This document shows positions 8,919 through 17,476 of a stretch of DNA of 64,000 bases, in pieces; position 1 is the stretch's first letter; each line of letters opens with the position of its first letter. The stretch spans positions 4,222,001 through 4,286,000 of the forward strand of contig NZ_CP012643.1 of the NCBI RefSeq assembly GCF_001310085.1, in the 5' to 3' direction. The notes beneath the pieces were generated by a model. The model was not told where the DNA came from and searched no databases. It saw only the letters and a list, made by a program, of their open reading frames with translations. The position numbers were made by a program, and so were the translations under genes. Source of the stretch: Rufibacter tibetensis. GTDB taxonomy: Bacteria > Bacteroidota > Bacteroidia > Cytophagales > Hymenobacteraceae.

Positions 8919-9151
8919 TTAGGCTGTTTTAAGATAAATAGGCTGCACATCCCAGCCTATGACCTTGGAGGTAACCTGCTGCTTGTCTTTGAGGCTGATT
9001 CTCCTTATTTGTAATCTACAGTGTTGACCGGTATGGCTTCAACTTTCACCATAAGGTCTTTTCCTTACGCAGTTGGTATTTCTTTCTCAAACTGGATAAA
9101 GCTATCGGCTTCCTTAATTTGTAATGACGTTCTAAATCCAATTGCTTTCAT
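8919..9151 (-). pseudogene. remnant of a zinc-type alcohol dehydrogenase (quinone oxidoreductase family)
   Basis: On the minus strand from 9151 the translation reads MKAIGFRTSLQIKEADSFIQ, then, after an in-frame stop, GKDLMVKVEAIPVNTVDYK. After a one-base frame change it continues with DKQQVTSKVIGWDV. This is the N-terminal GroES-like part of zinc-binding alcohol dehydrogenase family proteins (typical wording MKAIGF...E/KGRDLLVKVEAISVNPVDYKIR...VIGWDAAG). At least one stop codon and one frameshift break it, and the whole Rossmann domain is missing. Similarity fades near 8945. It is a decayed gene fragment, not an expressed enzyme. Confidence 0.7.
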
Positions 9152-9221
9152 AGCATCTGGTGTTAATGGTAGCTTTTAGTAATAGATAGTAACTCTAAAA
9201 ACTGGTTTAAATTCATTCTTG

Positions 9222-10502
9222 TTAGAACTGAATTCCAACCTGAAACAGGACTTCAGTCCGGTAAGTATCAATTGGTCCTTGGCCGGTTTCATACGTTACA
9301 CCTAAAGAGAAAGGGCTTTTCCCTTTTTTAAAGTCAATCCCGGCGCCTCCAATAAAATATGCCCTGAAAGGCTTTACCTCATACTTGTGGGAAAATTTTT
9401 CTATGTAAACAGTTTCCTGACTCGCGGAGCCATTTAGTGGAACAGAACGATAGTCGTAAACACCCTTCTGAGTCAGATAGAAGGCACCTCCCGGTCCTGC
9501 CTTTATATATGGAAAGATAGAGGCGTTACTCCGGTAAAAGGAATACTTGAGCATCATAGGAACCTTTAGGGCGGTAAACTGTATGTCCGTACGGTAGCTA
9601 TATCGGAGAGGGGCAATCGTTAACTCTTCGTAAGACTTATATTTAGTGAAACTAAGCGCAGGAGCAAACTGGAGGAAGTATTTGTTTTCACCTAAAAAAT
9701 TAAAACTAAGATCAATCAGAGCTCCTACTTCATAGGCGAAGCTCTTCTTTTTAAAGTCAAGAAATTTCTTATAATCATAGTCACTGATATACATATTATA
9801 AGGAGGCGTATCTAAGTGGGAGAGCCCTCCAGAGGCAAACATGCCAATCTTTGTTTTTACTTTCTTTGCAGGTTCCGTTACATATTGCACATATGTTTGA
9901 GCGGGTGAACTAAGCTCTTGATATGCCTTCGCCAGAGCTACTAAATCCTTTACATCACAAGATGTTCTTTCAATTCTTTTGTAAAGGGAAGGTTGATCCC
10001 ACATTAAATATTTTAACTGACCTCTGAACTTCTCTGGCGCTGCCTTATCAAGGTCATAATCAATCCTGCTTAAGGAACCCGCATATTTTTTATGATGGTC
10101 AAGTTCTATGAGGAGGGTGTCTTTTTGTAGAAAATAATGCTCTTTGTTCTCTTCTTTATAGTAGTAGATGCTGATGATCCCTTGTGAGGCAGACTCAATA
10201 AACGTCTGGTGCTCTATTGGATAGTCAAACGTATTGCTTGATATGTAATACTTCCCATCAATAAACCGGTAAGCCTTGATCTGGTCAGGGGTATACGTTT
10301 CTTTCTCCTGATCATAGTCTTTTTTAAAGACGCAGTTCTTTGCATTGGCAATATCACTCCTGAAATTAATCAACCCTTTTATGGTATCACCTTTTGTAGT
10401 GATTAGATAACCCGGCCTGAAATCTGTTTGTGCTTTTGCTTCTAAAAAGGTAAAAATACATACTACAAGAGTGAAGGCTTTTTTAAAATAGAAAGGGTTC
10501 AT
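9222..10502 (-). CDS. outer-membrane beta-barrel protein with unknown N-terminal domain
   Basis: The 426-residue protein has a signal peptide ending near FLEAKAQ. Residues 26-210 form a lysine- and tyrosine-rich domain beginning FRPGYLITTKGDTIKGLI. This opening is frequent in Bacteroidota proteins of unknown role. From about residue 215 the pattern becomes alternating hydrophobic strands (IGMFASGGLSHL, FLQFAPALSF, YIKAGPGGAFYL, FSLGVTYETGQG) and ends with VLFQVGIQF, an outer-membrane insertion signal. This is the PorT/outer-membrane beta-barrel (OMP_b-brl) style. The gene is AT-rich compared with the core genes around the window and lies in the accessory stretch. Function is not known. Confidence 0.7.
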   Translation of the reverse strand: MNPFYFKKAFTLVVCIFTFLEAKAQTDFRPGYLITTKGDTIKGLINFRSDIANAKNCVFKKDYDQEKETYTPDQIKAYRFIDGKYYISSNTFDYPIEHQTFIESASQGIISIYYYKEENKEHYFLQKDTLLIELDHHKKYAGSLSRIDYDLDKAAPEKFRGQLKYLMWDQPSLYKRIERTSCDVKDLVALAKAYQELSSPAQTYVQYVTEPAKKVKTKIGMFASGGLSHLDTPPYNMYISDYDYKKFLDFKKKSFAYEVGALIDLSFNFLGENKYFLQFAPALSFTKYKSYEELTIAPLRYSYRTDIQFTALKVPMMLKYSFYRSNASIFPYIKAGPGGAFYLTQKGVYDYRSVPLNGSASQETVYIEKFSHKYEVKPFRAYFIGGAGIDFKKGKSPFSLGVTYETGQGPIDTYRTEVLFQVGIQF

Positions 10503-10777
10503 TTATAAAATTTGTGATGGATAAGGTGCGAAGATATCTAAAAAGGGAAAGTATATAGATATAATTATTTGAAGTGCCTCATTTTAGTTTTGACCCTTTC
10601 TGGCGCAAGCGTTTGCTATTGACTTAGGTATTCCTGCTTATGACTTGTATTCTAAAAAGAAGGCCTAAAACATAAGTATTAATGGACACTTGTGCCTGGC
10701 AAAACACTTGAAATGCAGAAGAATGTTAAACCTGAACAGGTGCTAAGGAAACGTGCAGTACCTCTAAACTTATATTG

Positions 10778-11143
10778 TTACCCTTTTCGTAGAATCTTCT
10801 CCAGCCTTCTTCCTTTCGCTAGTTCGTCTACCAATTTGTCTAAGTACCGAACTTGTCTTGTCAACGGGTTTTCAATTTCTTCAATCTTATAGCCGCAGAT
10901 GGTGCCGGTGATCAGGTGGGCATTGGGGTTTAGGTGGGCCTCCCGGAAGAAGGTCTCAAAGGTCGCTTTTTCATTGACCAGTTCCTGCAGCTTTTGGTCA
11001 TCATACCCCGTGAGCCAGGTGATGACCTGGTACAGTTCTTCTTTGGTGCGGCCTTTGCGCTCCACTTTGGTGACGTAGTGCGGGTAGACCGAGGAAAAGG
11101 TCATGCTGGCCATTCTGGCGTCGTGCTCGGGCATTGGTTTCAT
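10778..11143 (-). CDS. DUF2200 family protein
   Basis: The 121-residue protein matches DUF2200 along its length. It has HDARMASMTFSSVYPHYV at the start, RKGRTKEELYQVITWLTGYD, then NPNAHLITGTICGYKIEEI, and RYLDKLVDELAKGRRLEKIL at the end. The family is common in Bacteria, small, cytoplasmic and uncharacterised; some members are annotated as TfoX-like neighbours without proof. A second in-frame Met at residue 4 (start 11134) is an equally likely start, since related proteins begin MxxHD. The gene stands between an intergenic stretch and a broken SRPBCC gene. Confidence 0.85.
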   Translation of the reverse strand: MKPMPEHDARMASMTFSSVYPHYVTKVERKGRTKEELYQVITWLTGYDDQKLQELVNEKATFETFFREAHLNPNAHLITGTICGYKIEEIENPLTRQVRYLDKLVDELAKGRRLEKILRKG

Positions 11144-11272
11144 GCTATTTCAATCTTTCCTCTTGTCCTTTTCTATTCACCAGATTTTGGTAGTCCCGCT
11201 AGAGTCTTGTGGGGAAGCCTAAGCTCTGCGGTTTATTGGCTATATTAAGAAAAAGAAAGTGAAAACGGAACC

Positions 11273-11655
11273 TTACAGCACCACCCGCTTTTCAATAGCG
11301 AGCAGCTCCTGCCGCTTTCCGCCACTTCTTTGATCACCCGGTTCCGCTCCAAAAGCAGGTGCGTCCTATACTGCTTTAGAAAAAGGTAATCTGCCAGATT
11401 GCCTAGCAAACCCAAGGACGAGGTATAGTGGAATACATCCGTCATGCGGGTAGCCTCTCCGGCTATTGCCTCGAACCTATGTTCATGCCGGAAGCTTTTG
11501 AAAGCCGCGGTGAGCATTTTATCTGCAAAGAAACAGAGCCGTTCAAATGCCGTAATGTGGCTGCTCAACTTTTGCCGAACACCCTGGTTGCAATATGTGC
11601 TTCTTTGATCCTGAAAATTCATAGGTTTCATCACTTTTTTAGGGCATTTCATCAC
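11273..11655 (-). pseudogene. 5'-truncated and frameshifted SRPBCC family gene
   Basis: The readable frame gives RQKLSSHITAFERLCFFADK, AAFKSFRHEHRFEAI, MTDVFHYTSSLGLLGNLADY and LFLKQYRTHLLLERNRVIKE. This matches the C-terminal two-thirds of SRPBCC-type proteins (START/Bet v1 fold, about 155 residues). The first 50 or so residues, including the usual N-terminal strand, are missing and replaced by unrelated sequence. Near the 3' end, after EVAESG, the proper reading (QELLAIEKRVVL, stop at 11273-11275) needs a one-base frame change; without it the frame runs on to 11245. The gene is most likely inactive. It lies among other decayed genes. Confidence 0.65.
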
Positions 11656-11756
11656 ATTTAGTTGTTGCTATTTAAAATCATCCATATTCTTACTTCTACA
11701 AACCCTTTACTTAAATAGTAACGGTAATTAATAATCATTAACCAAAATTCAGTATC

Positions 11757-12833
11757 ATGAAAACAATTCTTTTTTGCGGTTTTTTCTTTATTGCTATCAG
11801 TTTGAAAGCTCAGGAATTTCAGACCAAAAAAATGGACAGCTTATTTTTTTTGTTAGAAAAATATGACAAAGCGATGGGCAGTTTATCGGTCTATCATAAG
11901 GGCGAAAGGATATATCAAAAAGCAATTGGCTACTCCGATGTAGATGAAAAAATTAAAGCAACTGTTAATACGAAATACAGGATTGGTTCCCTTTCCAAAA
12001 TGTTTACCGCTACTCTTGTAATGCAGTTAATTGAAGAAGGTAAATTATCTTTAGAAACAAAATTGTCTAAGTTTTACCCCGAATTACCGAACTCAGATCA
12101 AATAACAATACAGCACCTCCTACAACATACAAGTGGTATTTATGATATAATAAAAACTCAAAATTTCAAAGAGTGGATGGTAGAAAAAAGAAGTAAGGAC
12201 GAATTGTTGTCCAAAATCAAAGAAAACAGCAGTTTATTCTCTCCAGGGGAAAAAAGAGACTATTCCAATACAAATTATATAATATTAACTTTCATTCTTG
12301 AAGATATTGAAAATAAAGATTTCGCTAAAATTCTGGAAAAGCGAATCCTTAAACCACTTAAGTTAAGAAATACTTATTACTGGGAAAAACCAGACCCAAA
12401 AAATCTAGAATCAAGTTCCTACGAAAAAAAAGATAGCGTGTGGGAAAAACCTTCACATATTCACTTAAGCATTCCCCGTGGAGCGGGAGGGATCATCTCA
12501 ACTCCAGAAGATCTGAATAAGTTTATTAACGGCCTTTTTGATGGAAAATTAGTAAATGAAAATTCCCTTGCGATAATGAAGAAACAACCTGGAATTGGAA
12601 TGTATCCTATTCCTTTCTTAAAGGAAGAAGAAATGATTGGCCACACCGGAGGTATGGATGCGTTTAGATCTCTTCTGGTTTACCTGCCTAAACAAGACAT
12701 GTCTCTTGCATTTTCCTTTAACGGGGTTGGCTATTCTTCCAAAGAATTATTGGAGGGAATCTTAAAGATTGTATCAAATAAGGAATATGATTTTCCACAA
12801 TTTGATTCTGTAAATTCGGGGGAGAACAGGTGA
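11757..12833 (+). CDS. serine hydrolase (class C beta-lactamase/penicillin-binding-protein family)
   Basis: The 358-residue protein has a signal peptide (MKTILFCGFFFIAISLKAQ). The three family motifs are present: SxxK as GSLSKMF near residue 79, YxN as YSNTNY near 169, and HTGG near 295 in place of KTG. This is the Pfam beta-lactamase family, which includes esterases, D-aminopeptidases and DD-peptidases more often than true beta-lactamases. Codon use is strikingly AT-rich (many aaa, aat, tta), unlike the trp or OmpA genes, so recent acquisition is likely. It is probably secreted to the periplasm. The true substrate is not deducible. Confidence 0.85.
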   Translation: MKTILFCGFFFIAISLKAQEFQTKKMDSLFFLLEKYDKAMGSLSVYHKGERIYQKAIGYSDVDEKIKATVNTKYRIGSLSKMFTATLVMQLIEEGKLSLETKLSKFYPELPNSDQITIQHLLQHTSGIYDIIKTQNFKEWMVEKRSKDELLSKIKENSSLFSPGEKRDYSNTNYIILTFILEDIENKDFAKILEKRILKPLKLRNTYYWEKPDPKNLESSSYEKKDSVWEKPSHIHLSIPRGAGGIISTPEDLNKFINGLFDGKLVNENSLAIMKKQPGIGMYPIPFLKEEEMIGHTGGMDAFRSLLVYLPKQDMSLAFSFNGVGYSSKELLEGILKIVSNKEYDFPQFDSVNSGENR

Positions 12834-12993
12834 TGCCTGAACTTGCTTTCTTTGACTGTAGGATTTAAAAAAAACAGACCAAAAACAGAAAACTAGGGCG
12901 TTCAACTTTTTTATCCGCCTGCTTTTTGCTCTAATTATGGAAAAAAGGCCGAAAACGAACATAGAATAGTAGGGTTGCAAGCATTTTGCCTCC
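12834..12993. other. intergenic region with dispersed motif
   Basis: This follows the serine hydrolase. A copy of the dispersed AAACAGACCAAAAACAGAAAAC motif occurs at about 12871-12893. No gene is visible. Confidence 0.35.
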
Positions 12994-13207
12994 CTATTTG
13001 CTCAAACGTAATGTCAATTTCACTTCTGTGACTTCTACTTTATCTGCTCGTCAAAATCAGACGGCACCTGCTTTCTTTTCTAAGCTTATTTAAATATTTC
13101 TGCTGGTTTTCTTCTGCGGCTTTTGCAACACCAGCTGAATTTTCTTTTACTTCTGCTACTCTTGCTGATATTTTTTTCTGCCGTGCCAGCTGGTAAAAAG
13201 TTATTCC
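12994..13207 (-). pseudogene. coding-like remnant, possible broken coiled-coil gene
   Basis: On the minus strand a frame without a start reads YQLARQKKISARVAEVKENS and GVAKAAEENQQKYLNKLRKE. After frame changes and stops it continues ADKVEVTEVKLTLRLSK. The heptad-like Ala/Leu pattern and third-position codon bias look like former coding DNA. I do not recognise the family. It begins immediately beyond the attC-like site, so it may be what is left of a neighbouring cassette. Confidence 0.3.
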
Positions 13208-13213
13208 ACTTAC

Positions 13214-13264
13214 GCACAACGTACTTGGCTATGGTGTGTTTATGCACTATAGACTTTGTTAGGC
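13214..13264 (-). other. attC-like recombination site at the 3' end of a gene cassette
   Basis: Read on the minus strand, this 51-base site starts with GCCTAAC (13258-13264, matching RYYYAAC) and ends with GTTGTGC (13214-13220, close to GTTRRRY). Between them CTATAGTG and CACCATAG form an imperfect inner stem. It overlaps the last codons and stop of the 226-residue gene, as in integron cassettes. The 5' border of the same gene carries GTTAGGC (13935-13941), the exact complement of GCCTAAC. That is what excision and closure of a cassette circle would need. Confidence 0.45.
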
Positions 13265-13920
13265 TTTCGTTTTTTTTTGATTAAAAGCACGATTTTGGTA
13301 ATTACTAATACACCGAAAATAAACCACAAAATTGGGTATAGTAAAATAATAAAGTCATAATGATGCCTTCCTTCTAATCTAAAACTTTCTACCTTTTTTA
13401 ACTTGACTGTTGCGCTTAAAGGTTTTTGATTCCTTCCTTTTAAATAATAATCAATTTCAAAATCTTCAGATGCAGCTTGGGTGTATTTAAACCAGTTAGA
13501 AACTTCTATTCGCTGATTAGGACAAATTGTGATTTTATGTGATTTTAGGAGACTTTCAGGAACAATCATACCATAAGAGTCAAACTCAAGTTGCTGCATA
13601 TCCGCTATCTTAGTTCCTGTATTACTTAGCTTTATTCTTTTCCCATTTACAAGTTCAACTATTTGTACGGATAAGCTATCAATAGTGAAGCAATCGTTAG
13701 CAACAACCAAATAAGTGTGACTTCCTACTATCTGACTATCTGCATTTATGAAGTGTTCAGATTCAAACGATAGATTATCTGAGAGTTTAATCCAATTGTC
13801 TTCTGCTGCTCCTTTCTGCTTAATGGTTGTTTCCCAAATACCCCTTGAGTTCATTAGATAAAAAATACCTAATGACGTAATGAGAAGTAAAATTAAAATT
13901 TTATCCTTAAGGATTTTCAT
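13240..13920 (-). CDS. hypothetical membrane-anchored protein in a cassette-like unit
   Basis: The 226-residue protein has an N-terminal membrane anchor or signal (about residues 7-24, KILILLLITSLGIFYLM). An extracytoplasmic domain rich in Asn, Asp and beta-prone residues follows. A second membrane helix (about 190-213, FIILLYPILWFIFGVLVIT) leads to a Lys/Arg-rich tail (KKKRKPNK). I do not recognise the family. The gene is very AT-rich. Its stop codon lies inside the attC-like site, and its start lies 15 bases after a GTTAGGC border, so it occupies almost the entire 0.7-kb unit, as cassette genes do. No integrase is present in the window. Confidence 0.6.
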   Translation of the reverse strand: MKILKDKILILLLITSLGIFYLMNSRGIWETTIKQKGAAEDNWIKLSDNLSFESEHFINADSQIVGSHTYLVVANDCFTIDSLSVQIVELVNGKRIKLSNTGTKIADMQQLEFDSYGMIVPESLLKSHKITICPNQRIEVSNWFKYTQAASEDFEIDYYLKGRNQKPLSATVKLKKVESFRLEGRHHYDFIILLYPILWFIFGVLVITKIVLLIKKKRKPNKVYSA

Positions 13921-13934
13921 AAATTATAAATGCA

Positions 13935-13941
13935 GCCTAAC
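13935..13941 (-). other. 5' cassette border (GTTAGGC)
   Basis: On the minus strand GTTAGGC fits GTTRRRY, the integron crossover box. It lies just upstream of the cassette-like gene. It pairs perfectly with GCCTAAC at the other end of the unit. The remainder of the site upstream of it is short and only weakly palindromic. Confidence 0.4.
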
Positions 13942-14123
13942 TACTGTATATAAGGAGTTGCTCCGGTTATTTGAACTTTATCTATACCAAACTATCCTGT
14001 TTACAGACGTAATTTTTTAATAAATGGAATTGGATTAACGAATATAATATATATGAATAAGCTAATAAATAAAGTTCTTATTTAGGTCTGCTTTGTTTAA
14101 AACAGACCAAAATAAGAAAACTC

Positions 14124-17066
14124 CTACCTCAACGCCTCATACAACACCTCAATTGGGTGTTGCGCGTCTCGGCCGGTACCATCGTGGATTTGGTGGCGAC
14201 AGCTAGTGCCGGGGGCGGCGATGATGACATCGGCGGGTTGTTGGCGGACGGTAGGGAAGAGCACCAGTTCGCCTACTTTCATGGAGACCTCATAATGCTC
14301 GGCTTCATACCCGAAGGAGCCAGCCATACCGCAGCAACCCGATGGAATGACTTCTACCTTGTAATTGGCAGGTAAGCTCAGCATCTGCTGGGTGTACAGC
14401 ACGCTGGAAAGCGCCTTCTGGTGGCAGTGGCCGTGCAGTTTAATCAGGCGGGCCTCGTTTTTGAAGAGATCCTTCTCAATGTTCTTGTTCAGGATTTCAC
14501 GCGCAATAAACTCATCAAATTGCAGGCAGTGAATAGAAAGCTTTTTGGCGTCTTCCAGTTGGTCTTCTTCTACCAAATCAAGATACTCATCACGGAAGGA
14601 GAGAATACAGCTGGGTTCAATGCCTATGAGTGGAGTTTCAGAAGAGATTAGTTTGTGCAACATAGCCACGTTCTTCTGGGCCAGTTTCTTGGCTTCGCGC
14701 ACCAGACCCTTAGACAGGTAGGTGCGGCCGCTTTCTTCGTGCTCCGGTAGCACCACTTCATAGCCCAGTTTTTCCAGCAGCAGCACCGCTTTAATACCAA
14801 TAGGCGTGTCATTGTAGTTGGTGAACTCGTCGCAGAACAGGTACACCTTCTTTTTAAAGACCTTGCACTCTTTCAGTTTCTCTTTCTGGTGCTTTTTAAA
14901 CCAGCTGCGCAGCGTGGTTTTGTGCAGCAACGGCAAGGTGCGCTCCGGCGCGAAACCTACCGCTTTCTTGAAGGCTTTGGCCGTAAAATCGTTTTTGAAG
15001 AGCAGGTTGTAGGCACCCGGCAGGAGTGCCGCCAGTTTGTTCGCGTTGTTGAAATTACTGATGAGGCGCGTACGGAACGGAATGCCGTTGGCATCATAGT
15101 AATGTTGCAGGAACTCGGCTTTCAGCTTGGCTACGTCTACGTTAGAAGGGCACTCAGACTTGCAGCCTTTGCAGGAAAGGCACAGATCCATGGCATCCTT
15201 GATTTCGTGATGGTCAAAGCGGTTGGCTTTAGGCGAGCGGGTCAGGAACTCGCGCATCACGTTGGCCCGTCCGCGGGTGGTGTCTTTCTCATTGCGGGTC
15301 ACCATGTAGCTAGGGCACATGGTACCGCCGGTGAGGTGCGTTTTACGGCAGTCGCCGGAGCCATTGCAAAGCTCAGCGGCTCTGAGCACGCCACCTGCCT
15401 GGCTGAACTTGAACACCGTGTCAAACTCCGGGGTCTCCTGTCCGGGCTCATAGCGCAGGAAGGTGTTCATAGACGGTGTGTTCACAATCTTGCCCGGGTT
15501 GAAGATGTTGGCCGGGTCCCACACGCGCTTCACTTCTTCCAGCAGTTTGTAGTTTTCCTCGCCAATCATGAACGGGATAAACTCGCCGCGCAGACGACCA
15601 TCGCCGTGCTCGCCGCTCAGAGAGCCGCGGTATTTCTTCACCAGGTGGGCAATCTCGGTGGCAATGTCCCGGAACAGCTTATTGCCTTCCTCGGTCTTCA
15701 GGTCAATGATAGGCCGCAGGTGCAGCTCACCGGTACCGGCGTGGGCATAGTGCACGCAGTACAAGCCGTATTGCTCCAGCGTGAGGTTAAACTCCCAGAT
15801 GAACTCTGGCAAATCTGCTACATCAACTGCGGTATCTTCAATCACCGCCACTGGTTTAGCATCTCCTGGTATGTTAGACAACAACCCGAGGCCCGCTTTT
15901 CTAAGGGTCCAGACTTTCTTGGTGTCAGAACCCAGTACCAGCGGATAGTGGTAGCCCAGTTTATTTTCTTCTAAGTCTTTAATTAGCGCATTGGCTCTTT
16001 CCTGAATGGCGGCCTGGGTATGGTCGGTGAATTCCACCACCAGAATAGCACCCGGGTCGCCCTGCACGAAGAAGCGGTTCTGGCTTTGCTCAATGTTGGT
16101 TTTGGTACACTCCAGTACGTAGTGGTCCATGAGCTCACTTGCGCTTGGGTTATGGTGCAGCGCCACCAGGTTCGCCCTGAGGGATTCATCTACGGTCTCA
16201 CAGTGAATACACAGCAAGCCAATTTCCTTTGGCGGAAGTGGGTCTGCGTGTAGTTTTATCTCGGTGAGGAACGCCAGCGTACCCTCAGAACCGGCAATCA
16301 GTTTACAGAAGTTGAACGGCTCTTTGCCGGGGGTAAACGGCTCGGTTTCGAGCAGCAGGTCAATGGCATATCCGGTGTTCCGGCGCTGCACGCTGGGCTT
16401 CGGAAACTCCGCCCGTATGTTCTCCTGCGTTTGCCCGTGGCTCAGCATGGCCTTGGTGGCCTGGTAAATGCGCGTCTCTAAATCACCAGAGTTATTCTCG
16501 CCGCGGCATTTGGCCTCAAACTCTTCCAGCGTCAATGCGCTGAATTCCGCCTCAGTACCATCGCTCAGAAGGGCTTTCACGCTGAGCAGGTGTTCGCGCG
16601 CACTGCCGTACACAATGGAATTGGAACCGCAGGAATTGTTTCCCACCATACCGCCAATCATGGCGCGGTTAGCGGTAGACGTCTCCGGCCCGAAGTACAG
16701 GCCATGCTGCCGCAGGAACATGTTCAGCTCATCTCTAATCACGCCCGGCTCCACGCGCACCCAGCCTTCTTCAGGGTTTACCTCCAGAATCTTGGTGAAC
16801 GTTCTGGACACGTCTACCACAATGCCAGCCCCCACTACCTGGCCCGCCAAAGACGTACCTGCCGTTCGTGGAATGAGGGAGGTGCCCTCCAGTTTCGCGA
16901 ATAAGATCAGCGTTTTAAGATCCTGAATGGAGGCAGGAAACGCCACCGCCAAAGGTTTCTCTCGGTACGCCGAGGCATCGGTGGCATACAGGGTTAGGTA
17001 GGTATTATCGTAATGAAGTTCTCCTTCTAATTTATGGGCGAGGTGTAGTAATTTCTCTGGTCTCAT
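14124..17066 (-). CDS. FAD-binding and Fe-S-binding 2-hydroxy-acid dehydrogenase (GlcD-GlcF fusion, YdiJ-like)
   Basis: The 980-residue protein joins two units. Residues 1-470 are a PCMH-type FAD domain (IPRTAGTSLAGQVVGAGIVVD, GGMVGNNSCGSNS) and a FAD-oxidase C-terminal domain with HYAHAGTGELHLRP and LSGEHGDGRLRGEF. Residues 540-700 hold a 4Fe-4S dicluster domain with CNGSGDCRKTHLTGGTMCPS and CLSCKGCKSECPSNVD. The end has CCG/heterodisulfide-reductase-type motifs (GHCHQKAL, PSGCCGMAGSFGYE). The fusion is the YdiJ/D-lactate or D-2-hydroxyglutarate dehydrogenase type, membrane-associated and donating electrons to the quinone pool. The exact substrate cannot be fixed. It is a single transcription unit with typical core-genome codon use, in contrast to the cassette region just downstream. 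Confidence 0.9.
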   Translation of the reverse strand: MRPEKLLHLAHKLEGELHYDNTYLTLYATDASAYREKPLAVAFPASIQDLKTLILFAKLEGTSLIPRTAGTSLAGQVVGAGIVVDVSRTFTKILEVNPEEGWVRVEPGVIRDELNMFLRQHGLYFGPETSTANRAMIGGMVGNNSCGSNSIVYGSAREHLLSVKALLSDGTEAEFSALTLEEFEAKCRGENNSGDLETRIYQATKAMLSHGQTQENIRAEFPKPSVQRRNTGYAIDLLLETEPFTPGKEPFNFCKLIAGSEGTLAFLTEIKLHADPLPPKEIGLLCIHCETVDESLRANLVALHHNPSASELMDHYVLECTKTNIEQSQNRFFVQGDPGAILVVEFTDHTQAAIQERANALIKDLEENKLGYHYPLVLGSDTKKVWTLRKAGLGLLSNIPGDAKPVAVIEDTAVDVADLPEFIWEFNLTLEQYGLYCVHYAHAGTGELHLRPIIDLKTEEGNKLFRDIATEIAHLVKKYRGSLSGEHGDGRLRGEFIPFMIGEENYKLLEEVKRVWDPANIFNPGKIVNTPSMNTFLRYEPGQETPEFDTVFKFSQAGGVLRAAELCNGSGDCRKTHLTGGTMCPSYMVTRNEKDTTRGRANVMREFLTRSPKANRFDHHEIKDAMDLCLSCKGCKSECPSNVDVAKLKAEFLQHYYDANGIPFRTRLISNFNNANKLAALLPGAYNLLFKNDFTAKAFKKAVGFAPERTLPLLHKTTLRSWFKKHQKEKLKECKVFKKKVYLFCDEFTNYNDTPIGIKAVLLLEKLGYEVVLPEHEESGRTYLSKGLVREAKKLAQKNVAMLHKLISSETPLIGIEPSCILSFRDEYLDLVEEDQLEDAKKLSIHCLQFDEFIAREILNKNIEKDLFKNEARLIKLHGHCHQKALSSVLYTQQMLSLPANYKVEVIPSGCCGMAGSFGYEAEHYEVSMKVGELVLFPTVRQQPADVIIAAPGTSCRHQIHDGTGRDAQHPIEVLYEALR

Positions 17067-17476
17067 GTACTTGCATCGGTTTCAGAATGCTGAAGCTCGC
17101 CGGAAGGCGGTACAAAGTTAGATTCTGGGCACCGGATTATTTAACTAACAGGTTCTTTTGTAGTAAAAGCAACTCTTTCATAGGTCAAACAGACCCACAG
17201 AGCAGATATTGCCCTTCTGCATACAGGTTTCCCTAATGTAAGGCAGCACGGGGGAAACTCAAAAGAAGAATGTGCGCGCTTTACAATTTCTGAGGTAGAT
17301 AGAGGTTCTTCTTTCGGCGTGTTTTCTGGAAAACACCTCTGAAAGTATATGGAATAAGCGGGTGTAAAGGTTAGATCAACTTAAGGAATAGTGTATTTTT
17401 TGATTGGGGGGGTAGTAGAGGATGTTTGGAGTCAAAGTATAAAAGTAATACCGCAGTAATACCGCATATTTCAGAG
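17067..17476. other. intergenic region upstream of the dehydrogenase
   Basis: This contains the presumed promoter region of the dehydrogenase gene. A copy of the dispersed motif, here a perfect small palindrome GTGTTTTC-TG-GAAAACAC, starts at 17320. No gene is visible. Confidence 0.4.

Noticed and set aside
12900-12980. Second attC-like site after the serine hydrolase (GTTCAAC at 12900)
   Set aside because: The box fits RYYYAAC, but no matching GTTRRRY or inner stem lies at a proper distance, so it is probably chance.
14889-15974. 361-codon frame on the plus strand
   Set aside because: It lies antisense within the FAD/Fe-S dehydrogenase gene, whose motifs are complete. The translated protein has no recognisable domain, so it is a shadow frame in GC-rich coding DNA.
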